In this document: positions 1-12,134 of the stretch, piece after piece | Numbering within the stretch: the first letter of the stretch is position 1 | How the letters are laid out: the number at the start of each line of letters is the position of its first letter | Assembly: GCA_016802295.1 (NCBI GenBank) | Contig: JAESIW010000137.1 | Span: 2,099,318 to 2,163,317, forward strand | Source of the DNA: Brachionus rotundiformis | Taxonomy: Eukaryota; Rotifera; Eurotatoria; Ploima; Brachionidae | DNA length: 64,000 bases | Direction: 5' to 3' | Program-made: the position numbers and the translations under genes | The notes under the pieces: model-generated | Database searches by the model: none | The model's input: the letters and a program-made list of their open reading frames with translations, nothing else | What the model was told of the DNA's origin: nothing

Positions 1-3000
1 TAATCATCTACTTGTTCTTTTAAGCTTTTAACATTTCTTCTAACATTTAAATTACAACTTTTAATTTGGTTTAGGTTGCTGATTGGAATTTTAAAAATCC
101 AATATTAATAAAGCTTAATTTAAAATTTGGAAAGAAATCCCTATATAATTTTTTTATCTGTAAGGTATTTGTTTAAAAATAATAGTTTACTAAAATTTTT
201 AAATCCAACCATTGACTCATGCCAAAGTTTTTTAGTTTTTGATTGAAGCTTGTTTTTAATCGATAAAGCTCTTTGTTTAAAGGGATACATTGAGGTTATT
301 TTAATTTTAGCTTTTTACGAAATTTGATTAAATTTAACTTTTTGTATAAATTAACCCAAAAATAAGTAGACGAAAATTTTCAAAAAAATTTTTTTAACCT
401 AAAATTTCAGACTTTTTAATTATCAATGCTACCGGGAATTGAATTTTCTAAAACCTTTTGTAATAACTAATTTGACATTTTAGGACATTTGATCTAGATT
501 TACCGGAATTAATTCGAACAAGCGGATAAATAAAACTGATTTTATAATTTCATTGTCTGCATTAGAGGTTTTTTTGGTAAGTTAAATGATTCAATTTTTT
601 CAAATTAATCTAGTAGAATGAATAATCAATTTTTAATTCTACCTTCAAATGGTAAAAGGATAATGAGTTCAAATGAAAAGTTTTATCTCTCATAAAGTTA
701 CTTGATTTTTTTTTCTAGATTATTTAAAATTCATTAAAACACAACCCGCAGTTCTATAAAAATTATCTATCTCGAATTGATCTTACTCTATTATGCTAAT
801 GCAAAGATAATAAACAAAATTTCTAAGATTTTATTGAAGAATTTGATTTTTTTATAATTTTTTTTAATTTAAAAAAGTTAAAAGTTAAACTAATTCATTT
901 GAAAATCCATAATCTGATCTTATTGTTGTTTTTAGCTCTTCGTTGTGGTGGAATATGTTAATTAATTGAAGTATTTAGAACAAATAACGAAAACAATTTT
1001 TAGCCAAAATTGATTTTCTTTTAAGCTCAATGATATTTGTTTGTTTTAAAAGCCAAGTTTAAAAAAAAGAGCAAAATCTCTTTCAAATAATTAAAAAAAT
1101 AAAAACATACAATCGAATAAATAAAAATTTTTAAAATTACAAAATTCTATTATTCTATTTTATAGCGCATTTACGGCTTTGTTTAGTGCTCTTTTAACTA
1201 TATTAGCTTTATTTTATCTTCAATCTAACACCATTAGCATGTTGAATATTTGAATTTCAATTTAAAAAACTTAATCTGTTAGTATTTAAATAAAAATTTT
1301 ACAAGATAATCTCAGCAATAATTTTTCGTAATGCTATTTCAGCTCAGTTGAGATTTGAGCCTAGGCTCTTAAAGCAAAAATTGTGCATGGTTTTAATTTA
1401 AGTATTACGTTTGCAGTTTATTTTAAAAATATTTACAACTAATATGTTAGATATTTCAGACCAAATGCTTAACAAAAAAATATCCTATTATTTTCGATAA
1501 TTGATTTTTCAAATTCCATATTTTATAAAGCAAGTGATTATGTTGTTAATTTTTCGAATTCTAGGATTAAGATAAAATTTTAATCTTAACTTGAAATAAT
1601 ATGTTCCTTTTTTTTTAATTTTGAATAAGAAATTTTCGGAAGTTTAAATGTTCTCTAATTCAATCAGTCTACCAAAGCAGTTAGACAGAATTCATCACTT
1701 GAAGATTAAACTAGCGGATTTTGTTTGATAAAGTGTCTAAGCTTATTGATTGTTTGGAAAGAAATTGGCAAATATTTTTAATATCAATAGCTATAGATTC
1801 TGTTAATTTTCAAAATAAATATTTTATATTCAAGAAAAAGAGTTAGTTGTGTGCTAAAATGGCGGATTACGTCATTTTTTAAATATTTCAAATATTGGTA
1901 AAAAATAATAAATTTTAATTTTTTATCTATTTTGTTTGCCGAACTTTTCAAGCTCTTGTTAATTTTTCAAAATGAAAATTCTTTCAATTTCAGCCATTTA
2001 TGCAATATTAGGATTATGTATTATTTTTTTTAAGATAGTATGATAGAAAAAAATTTTCAATTATTTTCATAAAATCTTCTTTTTCTTACTCTGGGATATC
2101 ATTTGAATTTTTTTCTAATAATTAAATTTCTTATTTAACTCAAAAACGCTTTCTTTCTTCTGATTTTGAAATTTATTTTAATAAGATTATTGTTTTCAAG
2201 ATTGTTTATCTTTAGGATCTAAAAACTTATCGTGTTCATTTTATTTTTCTCAATAATAAAACAAGATTGGAAAAATTAATTTTAAAATTTAAGACTATTT
2301 TTCGTTTGTATTTTGCGTAGATAAATATAAAGTATAGATGATAATAATGAAAATTATTAAAATTTAAGCTGTTTACTATCAAGTTATAAAATTGATTAAA
2401 TAAAACAATCAACAAATTTTCGAAGTTAAATTGAAATTTTATTTTATTAGCCGATAAATTTTCAAATTTTACTAATTTAAGAAATTTTAATTGTTAACCT
2501 GAATTGCATACCTTTGTTAATAATTAATGCATGAGTAAATTTTAATTAATCATTTTGTTAATTAGATTAAAACAATTGTAATATCAGTAATATTAAAAAG
2601 ATGTTTTTTTTTAAATTTTTATAATGATATAGAATAAAATCGATACCATCTTGAATAAGAGAGTTAGTGAGAACAAAACAAATTGAAGAACTCTCGAAAA
2701 ATAATTCACTTAATCGAATAAGAAAATACATATAATTTCAATTTTAATTTTAAGTTTTTGTCGATTTTTAATATTTAAAAATTTTCGAATTAATACAAAG
2801 AATTGATTAAAAAGCGGAAATTTTATGTTGAGGAAAAATCGATAAAATTTTTCTTTTAAAAAGTTCCAGAGTTTCGTGCATGGACCGATCTATTAAAGGC
2901 TTATTAAGCGATTCAAAAATCGATTCTAAGTCTGAAATTCGAATCGTTAAAATTAAGTCTGAAAATTAATTGAAATCAATTTTCAGAAACTAAGTTATTG

Positions 3001-6000
3001 AAAAATGAGTTTAAAATTTTTAAAGCTTAATCTAATTGAGAAAATTCCAATCGAATTATGGCTTGTATTGAGTTTAAATCAAACTTTGTTTCTCTCCATT
3101 TGATTACAAGAAACATCATTTATCTGAAATTTATTTTATTTAAGATTAAAACTTAAGTTTAAAATTGATTTCGAAATTACGACGTCTAAGGCCTCAGCCT
3201 TTTCTAATCAACAAAGTTATTTTTCAATTTGATAATAGTTTTGCCATTATCTACCATTTAATTGTCATTTAAATGATTTAAATTATGAGAAGAAGAAGGA
3301 GGATGAATATGCACCAAATCTTGGACAGTAAAATTATTGTTCAATTAATTTCTAAGTTTTTCTTCATCTCTACTAGCTAATAAAATGAATATTCTTTTTT
3401 AATTAATTATAATCATTTTTTGTTTAAAATTAACTCGGCATTTTAAGTTTTTAAAATTATGAATTATTGATTTTTAAGTTTAAACTATTTTTTTTGTAAA
3501 CATAATTAAAATTTTTAGTAAATACTCGGCTCGATATTTTAAAAATATTAAATTGTTTAAAGATAAAAACCAATTATTTTTCAAACAAATTAAATAATGA
3601 ATATTGGTCTTATCCACTGGGGACTAGAAGTTTGAAAAAAATTAAAAATATTTAGCAAAAAGAGAGTTTCGGTAAAGCAAAATTAAACAATCATTTAGAC
3701 TTTTAACATTATTTAACTTAGTTTAAAACAAAAAAAGAGGAAAAATGCTCTTAATTTATAAATTTTGATTGTGAATTTAAATTTAATTATTTGTATACAA
3801 TGGCTCAGAAATACAAAAAGGCTTAAAGTCAAATTTAAAAAAAGCAGCCGTGTTTATTTTAAAATTTGCTAGTTTAGCTTGAAAAAAAATCTATTTGAAT
3901 CGGAAATTTGTATAAGATAAGATAAATAATAATTTTTAAATTCAAATGAAACTTTTCAAATATTAAAAGTAAACAATCGAAATCAAATTCGAATCAGTGG
4001 TTAGCCTATATTTAATTTCATTTGAATCCACCACCCTAGAATAATAAAAAACAAACAATAAGTTCGATTTTTTAGTTAAATACCGAATATATCTATTTGG
4101 TTTATTTTGGCATTAAAGCGTGATCAATAGGATTTGTTTTATGTCTTGAATTTTTAAGTCAATCAAAGCGGGTTTTTATAATTTTTTAATTTAAATTAAG
4201 TATTTAAATTTGAATTAAAGCTTAGAGTTAGAAAGCTAACATTGTTCGTCGAGTTTTAAATCCAAATCCGGTTTAATTATAAAGATTAAAAAGCAAATAA
4301 AAAAAAGAGTGTGCTAAGAAATATCTTTTTTTTTCCTTTGCAAAATTTTCAATTTATTTTAATTAAAGTTAAATATGAAAAATTTTCAAAAAGCGAATAT
4401 TCAATTTTGCTTCCGTTTTCTCGTTCATTTTCAATTTAGTTTTCTTGCAACTAAATTGCGAGCACATAAATTATATTTCAAATGATTAAATTATTGATTA
4501 GTTTTTTTAAATCATGGGAGACAGCAAGCATCTGCTAAATTTAAATTATAATTTTCGCTTTAAAAATAAAAAACTTTTATTTATTAATTTAAATAAATAA
4601 ATAAATGAAATTTACTAATGCTCGATTTGAAATTAAATTCTAGAAGACTTATCGAACAGATACAATTACTTTCGGATGATAATTATTTCACAGACTTTTT
4701 TTCTAATTTAAATAAGTTTCGCTTTTTATACTTAAATTATAGTCTAAAACCTCACAATATCATCTAGTTGTTTATTTCATTACTATTATATTTTAATTTA
4801 TCAAGATAACCTGAAATTCAATACAGGAATTGTTTAAAATACAATGAATAAATATAAAATCAAATTAGAATTGACAATTAATTAGCATTAGATAATTTAA
4901 AAAAAAAATTGAATTTTTTCAGATTTAATTTTTGTTCTAGAAACAGTAAACATCTTGGAGAAATTCAAGTATTCATTAAGAGACTTTTAAGTAAAACTTT
5001 ATATCATTTTTTCTAATTAAAAGATGTTGTCTCGTCTTAAATAAGTATTTAATTATTTAAAAAATAGCTCTAAATTTTAATTTTTTTATTCCGAACAAAA
5101 AAAATTTTTTCGATAAAAATATCGATTTTTCTAAACAAACAAAATTCGAATCTAAGTTTATTAGTTTATTGGAATTTTTTTCCAAGTTTGATTTATTTTT
5201 TAATTAGAATTAAATTTCAAAATGTTCATTCAAAGAGTCTTGTTTAATTTTAGACTTTTGAATATTTTAAGTTTATAATTAAGTATCGAATTTAATACTG
5301 AATTGATTTAACAATAAAATTTTAATGACCACTGTTGAAAGTTAATATTTTCGACCAGTCTAGATCTATTTTTAGATTAGATCAAATCTTATCTCGTATA
5401 ACCGTCTTAAATTTGATGATTTTTTTAATTATTCAAATAGTGGCCATTTATGTACTAACCGATTGATTCTGTTACATTGCTAGATGCATGTGTTCGCTCT
5501 CTGTTGAATTGGCATCTCGGGATTTCGGTGAATAGAAACCATGCAAGCCATTTAAATTAGATAAACACTTATATTTTAAAATAAGTAAAATTCAATTAAA
5601 AATCCCTAAATAAAAGATTATGGATTAGGAAGCACGTCAATTTGCTTGTAAACTAATCTAGCGCTTTTAGGCGATTTTTGTTCAAGACCACTCATTAAGT
5701 CTTTAGATCCGAGTATGTGCTTATTAGAATTTTTTTATTTGATTTGTTTTGAAACATGATTTTTAATTGAGTAAATAATTTTTAATTTAAGTTTAAAAGA
5801 AATTATCTTAAAGGGAAAAATGATCAATTAATCTAAAGAAAAGAATTTCCTTTTTTGCTCTGTAGCTTAAGATTAAAATATTTTTAGTTATTTAAATTAA
5901 AAAATCTAAAAAATATCACACACAATCACTCGAAAAAAATTATCTTGTTGTTGGCAAATTTAACACAGGAAACAATAAAAATCAATAAGAAAAAAAACTC

Positions 6001-7568
6001 TTTAACTATAATATTTAACAAATTTTTTTCAATTTGTTAAAAAAAAAAGATTTCGTTTTAAGCCGTAAATTTTCGTGTCATTCAAAAAATTTCTAGTTAT
6101 AATTTAATACAAATATGTTTTATTTTTTTCGAACAAAATAATCAATTAAGCTTCAAATATTTACTTTTGGGTATTGCGCGGGTATACCATGCCAAAAACA
6201 AGTTAATAGAAATGTGTAAAATTTCAAGCTACAATAAAGAATGGTTATTTGAAAATTATCAATTTGAAATTTTGTTTACATTTAATAGAAAATAAACTTA
6301 AGTGTATGTGCTGATTGTTCGGTTTTAAAGTTTAGCTCTAAGTTAAATTAAGCAAACATCTTTAGCATAGTTTGTCCTAGATAAGAAAAGAAAATGTGCC
6401 AATCAAGATGTTTTAAATTTTTGTCAATTTTTGAATAAAAATGGCTCATTAGTGAAAAGAAAAGATTTAAAAAAAATTTCTTAATCACATTAATAGATCA
6501 TAAGGGCACATTTTGTTTGAATAACGGGCGATTGAGAGGAAACTAAAATATTTTTATATATATTTTTTTTGATTAATTTTTTATTTTTAAATGGTTATTT
6601 TAAACTAAAATATAGCCAACAATTTTATTTATTTGGAATAAAATTTAAATTTTGATTGATTGTTGTTGTTGAAAAGCGAGAAAAAAAATTATTTTTTAAT
6701 ATAGAAATTTCTCATTATTTTTTCATATTATTTAGGAAATTAGTTTTTTATCAAATACTAAATTTATAATTTTTGATTTCGGCTCTCGTACTTTTGCTCA
6801 TAACTGTGAGCTTTAGAGCATCCGTTTAAGGTAGTGATTGTAAAATTAATTTAATTAACTGGCGTAAATTTGGCATTTTTGTTGTGGTCTATGTAAACTA
6901 AGATAATTATTACTGAGCCTAGAAGAAGATGTAAAGACTAGACTTTATATTGATACTTGTTTATATTTTCAAGTTAAGTATCATCCAATATCAGCTACCA
7001 AAATGAAATGTATAATTTAAAAGCACTTAGAATTAAATTTTTGGTTATTTGTAGAATTTTAAATTAAAATCCAATTTTAGAAAAGCGATCAAGATTTAAT
7101 AGGGAAAAGAAGCTAATAAATAGCTAATAAATAATAGAAAACTAGCATTCATAAAGCATAAATATCGACTGCTTTACTAACAAAAATAAACAAGCGATTT
7201 ATATAGATTTTTTATTTAAAAAAAATTTGTGTTAAATAATTTAAAATATCATTAGGCTTATCGTTTTGATAGAATGGCACAATGCCGAGAACTAACAGAA
7301 AAATCTATAATAAAAATTTAATAATAAATGAATCCTGCTAAGGCAAAATAAACTTCATTTAAAAACAAATTGTTATTTATCTTAGAAAATAATAAAATGT
7401 TTAATTTTTTTTATTTCGCATATTTTTTATTCATTTTTGCAAATCGAGCCAACAAAAATAAAAATCAAAAATCAATAAATTTTAAAATAAAAAAGATAAA
7501 ATCTAAAATTTGTTGAAAAGAAAATTAATAATAGGAAAATATCTATCAGAGTTAGAAAATAAAGCTGT

Positions 7569-7576
7569 ATGCAAAT
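7569..7576 (+). promoter_or_regulatory. POU octamer-like site (ATGCAAAT)
   Basis: An exact ATGCAAAT octamer, the classical POU-domain binding site, sits in a short GC-richer patch (about 7565-7640) of otherwise AT-rich DNA upstream of the zinc-finger gene. In AT-rich DNA such an 8-mer is expected by chance every few tens of kilobases, so function is unproven. Confidence 0.2.
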
Positions 7577-8591
7577 AGTATGCGCAAAGCTAATCGAGGC
7601 AGCAGTTTTCTCGCTAGTGGATTTTCTAGCTCTAGCACCGGACTGATATTAAAATTTAACTATTTTTAATAAATTTCTCTTTATCTCAGTTTTCTAATCT
7701 AAATTTTATAGTTTTATGGAATTTAATTAAATATGCTTAAATCTCACAAATGATAGAGAGCTTTACTTTTATTTCAAATTTTTGGTTATCAGTTGCAATT
7801 AATAATGGTTAAAATCGCTTTTATATTTGGCTGATTTCTCTACTCTATTTTAGTTTGATTGATTTAATATTTCAATCATTTAATTTGAAAAATTTAATCT
7901 AAGATAAATCATATAAATTAGTTTTAATCTCTCAAGTTGAATTTCGAAGAGCGATTTTCAAAAAAAAATTTAATAAAAATTTCGAAACAGACATAACTGC
8001 ATTTTCAGGATTAGGTTTTTCTCCAGCAGATTATTTTTGCTTGAAGAATCTTCATCAATAAAAAAGAAAAAGAATTATTAGATTTTAACATCTTTACCTC
8101 GAGCTAGATTCTATTCAAATAACTAAGTTTTAAGCAATTTAAATTAGAAAATTTAATATATATGATTAAAAAGTCGCTAGTGGATAGCGAGTTTTTTCAA
8201 TTAATCATGTTTGATTAGCAGCGTTAGGGTTTGTTTTGAGAATAGCGGAAATTCGGTCTAAAAATGTTAATTTAAATCAGATTGTGAGTGAGTCGAATTC
8301 TTGATATTTAGATAAAGTAGAAAGAGAAGAATATTTTAATTAATATTTAAAGTTAAATTAAATTATTACGGGTCTAGATTTTTGCTTCTATTTTAGTCTA
8401 TAAGATGCAGAACAAGAAAAATATTGATTGACCCGCAAGAATATCGATCTAGAACAACAATGCTAAACTTTAATTTTTCTTTAATTAATGTCTGAAAATA
8501 AATTCTTTAAAATAAAATAAAACTTAAATTTAAACAAGAACTAAATAATAGATAGGATATGATAATTGATTTGGGGAATTAGAATTCCATC

Positions 8592-8613
8592 CAAATGCTT
8601 GATTTAGCATTTG
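8592..8613. repeat. Perfect 8-bp inverted repeat (hairpin)
   Basis: CAAATGCT at 8592-8599 and AGCATTTG at 8606-8613 are exact reverse complements separated by 6 bases. GAATTC blocks flank them on both sides, giving a nested near-palindrome. It could form a cruciform; no function is visible. Confidence 0.5.
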
Positions 8614-8748
8614 CAAATTGAATTCTCAAAATTTTCCAATTTTCTTCTTTAAAAAATAAAAAAAAGGTTAACAATTCAAATATTTACTAATTTTCTAAAG
8701 ATTAAATAAATAGTAATCGTTAAGAAATGTTTTTTTGTATGATGAAGA

Positions 8749-8774
8749 GAGACTAGCTCGCCTTAGCTAGTCTC
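8749..8774. repeat. Perfect 10-bp inverted repeat (hairpin)
   Basis: GAGACTAGCT at 8749-8758 is the exact reverse complement of AGCTAGTCTC at 8765-8774, with a 6-base loop. It is GC-richer than its surroundings. It lies about 140 bp from another perfect hairpin at 8592-8613. Confidence 0.55.
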
Positions 8775-9977
8775 CCAATAGATTAAGATATTACCGAGCT
8801 GACTAACTGGCTTATCTCTAACTTAATCATTTATTTATAAAATACCAATCGAAAATTAGAAAATTTTATTTTGTTTAAATAAGTCTTAAATTTAAAAAAA
8901 ATTAATTTAATTTTTTTACTTAGCTTTTTTGTATTCGATTGTTAATCTTTTTAAAAATAAAGACAATTTATGTCTAGCTGAACAATTTAAGCCTAGTTAA
9001 AGATTGGTCAATAAGATATAGCTAGAAATTTTTATTTGCCTAAAAAATAAATTTTTTCTATTTATCTATTATCCGTACAAATCTAGATAAATAAATAACT
9101 TTAAAAAATTTTTTAAATAAATCTAACAAAAATTAAATAACTAAAAAGATTAACTTTAGTTTTTTTTCAAGTAAAGTAAAGGGGTCAGTTAATTTTTCCA
9201 AGACGAGAAATTTAATTATTATCTTTTTTCAATATTTTGACTAGATTAGACTAGTTTTAACATTTAAAAACACGAAATTTTGCATTCAGTCGCAATATAT
9301 GACCAAACAGCTTTTAAAACCAATTTCAATTAAAGCAAAAAAATATCATTTTTATTTCAACTTAATGTCTATAGAGACTATTTACCTCTTCTATTAAGGA
9401 AGAAAATTTAAACAGCGGCACGCACAGAGTCACAAGGCTGTTTTGCTTTAATTAAATTAGAAAAAAAATGTTAAGCCAATTAAGTTTTGCACGAGTACTC
9501 CGAGCGGATATGTTTCTGGGTGTTGACTTGATTGTTTGACTTGGAAGGATGAAAGTTTAATTAATAGGAAAATGTTATCTTTATTTATTTATGAATATTG
9601 ACTGTTTACGCAACCCGCGGATTAGCGTTTGTGGACTAAATTAATTTTTTGTTTTAACAAGAATTTAAATTTTAAGTGGTCAAGCCCATGTGATGTGTAT
9701 GGCCAATTAATTAAAATTAACAAAGCTAAATTTTTCGATTGGTTTTGTTTAATTAGCAAAATCCCCGCCTATCTAAAATAAAAAATTAAAATTTCTTATC
9801 TATCTATTTAAAATTGAAAATATTTTTTAAATCTGATTAGACGATAAATCTTTATCGAAGCAAACGAACTAAATGGAATTAATTAAATTTGGTATCGAAT
9901 TGCATTCGATTTCAAATTTAAGTTTTTTTTTAAAGTAATATAAGTCTTTTCCTAGGAGAATATGAATCAGAAACGGC

Positions 9978-10137
9978 ACGAGAGGGCTTAATTTATTAAA
10001 ATTTAGACCTAATTAGCCTGGAATAATTTTGAATTTTTCTTAAAGCTTCTTTACAAAATTTAATTAATTTTATTAAAAAATATGTACAGATAAGATTTTT
10101 TCTAATTAAAAGCGTTTTCAAATTTGTGCCCCCTCGT
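9978..10137. repeat. Possible MITE-like element with short imperfect inverted ends
   Basis: ACGAGAGGGC at 9978-9987 faces GCCCCCTCGT at 10128-10137, its reverse complement with one mismatch. Similarity extends weakly inwards (AATTT next to both ends) and outwards (TCAGAAA-like sequence near both ends). The interior is AT-rich and has no coding sequence. About 160 bp with inverted ends fits a small non-autonomous DNA element, but no target duplication is evident. Confidence 0.25.
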
Positions 10138-10919
10138 ACTAGTTTCATATTTCTGACATAGAAAACACCCGAAATCAATCAAATTGATTTATTTATCTTC
10201 TTAGTTTTTTTCCTGTTTCAAGAATCTCAGATTTCAATCGTGTGCTTGATGCGAACGATTTAAAGAACTTTTTTCTCTTATTTTTTTTTGTTTTTTTTTA
10301 TTTTTTTTATTTTCAAATCCCTGCTGAATGTTTATACTTAAATTTGTTTACAAAATTAATAATCGAAAACTTATGTTTTAGATATTATTTTTTATTAATG
10401 TCCGTGCCGAGGCGGATGAACACTGAAAAATGTTTTAAATTAACCGTTGGAATCAGTGATTCAGAAAATGAGAAACAAATTTTTTAAGATTTTCTAGGGG
10501 TTTGTGCGTTATCTCTTTTGTTTACGATTTGAAGCCACATGCGCTTATCCAAATTTAAGATTTAATTAAAAATTCATTAGAGTCTGATAAACCGAATCTA
10601 TTGAGTTCATTTAAAATTTAAAATTTCGTTCGATTGGAAATTTTTTTTTGAACTTTGGCTAAAAAAAATTACCAACACATTTTTCGAATTAATTTAGTCT
10701 AATTTCAATCGAATATGTTCTTAATTAATTTTAAGGAACTTGAAAAAATAATCATCGTTGTCTAAAACTGACCGCCAATGGTCAAAACAATTAATTTTCT
10801 ACAAAAGTTGATAAGTTCAAACTTATTGATTTTAATATCTATAGACATGAAAATTGATTAATTAAATTTAAGTTCAATAAATTTGAATATTTATTATTTC
10901 TGAATCTTTTCCAATCGCC

Positions 10920-11290
10920 TGTCAAAGCGATGAACTGCTTGAATAGCTAATTTAGATGACAAGCGTTTCATGTCTCCACAGAGTCATCTAATTTTTACTT
11001 GAGTGATTTGCTACATTACTGGACATTCGACCACGTGACATTTTAAAAAACTTCAAAGTCTTTCTTTTCAACAAACTCTAATTACCATGGGCAATTAGCT
11101 AACTAATGAATAAACAACATTTTATCACTGCCAGCAGTTAATTAAGATCATTAAACTTAAGACATTGAAGCAACAGTGACACATACTAGAAGACATATTT
11201 TTGGGCACCATCAATCAAATTGCAATATTTTGCGCATGCTTATAGCCTGGAGCCCGCTGTGACCTGTCAACGGGCCTAAATCAAAGTGGT
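10920..11290. promoter_or_regulatory. GC-richer block, candidate regulatory element
   Basis: This block stands out from the AT-rich background 0.85-1.2 kb upstream of the zinc-finger coding start. It has no open frame. It contains a CACGTG E-box (about 11031), TAATTA/CAATTA homeodomain-like cores, and a GCCCG...CGGGC inverted repeat near 11250-11270. It could be a promoter-proximal enhancer or a 5' non-coding exon. Confidence 0.25.
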
Positions 11291-12134
11291 TACATATAAG
11301 CTAGGATTTTTAATATATATTTTTTTAAAAAACAGGAAATACTAATTTTAATAAAAAAATATGTTTTATTTAGCACAGAGTCTAACATCCGTTTTGAAAT
11401 CTAATACTATTTATTCAATTTGGCATTCATATTGCGTAATCAATAGATAACCATTAGAAAAATTAACATCCAGCAGCTAAATTTACCCATCCTGGTCAAT
11501 GTAAACTTTAGCATTTGATTGTAATTAAAACAATGTGTAAAAACAAACATACATATTGCGGATGTGGCCAAGAATTAAATTTTAGCTTAGGAAAAAAAAA
11601 TTAAAAACGGATGCAAGATTTTACAGAATTGAATTAAAAAAAGTGACCACACATTTTTTATTTAAATAAAATAATTATTCAACAATTTAAATTAAACCGA
11701 ACAGACTGGCTACTTTTAAGTTAATTAATATTTAGTTTGCGTGTGGCGAGCCAAATTCTAACGAACAACTAACTCCAGTAGCCAGTCAGGTTCGCTTCAG
11801 GAAATCAAACATAAAAAAAATTTCTCTAAACAAGATTAATAACTATAATTATGATTAAATAAATCCCCCTAGTATAGGAACAAAGAAATCGGTTTTTTAT
11901 CAATCGAAATCGATTAAATTTTAATAAACTTAAATTCACGCGATTTTTAAAAATCGATAAATTTCGCTCCTGTGAACAACTCTTGCTGAAAATTTTGATT
12001 TTTTTTCTTAATTTAATTTTATTTTTTTAATTTTTATCTAGAAGTGTCTTTTGTTTTTTGTTAATGATCGAGATTATTCACAACGAGCTTTGAACAAATT
12101 AGCGACAATCTTCCAAAATAGAACAAAGTTAAAA

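Larger units (their letters stand above)
1..12041. other. Gene-poor AT-rich region upstream of the zinc-finger gene
   Basis: About 12 kb with no open frame that looks like protein. The few frames above 60 codons are low-complexity (one is a translated T-run near 10270-10320). The sequence is dominated by A/T runs. Exceptions are listed separately: an octamer-like site near 7569, perfect hairpins near 8592 and 8749, an inverted-repeat element near 9978-10137, and a GC-richer block at 10920-11290. It may hold distal regulatory DNA or 5' non-coding exons of the zinc-finger gene; nothing here proves either. Confidence 0.7.

Noticed and set aside
10242..10487. 81-codon plus-strand open frame
   Set aside because: Its first half is a translated T-run (Phe/Tyr/Leu) and the only real Met lies late; no homology or splice context supports it.
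1..12041. CRISPR arrays, operons with ribosome sites, prokaryotic attachment sites
   Set aside because: No regularly spaced repeats or bacterial-type gene arrangement anywhere; introns and gene families show this is eukaryotic nuclear DNA.
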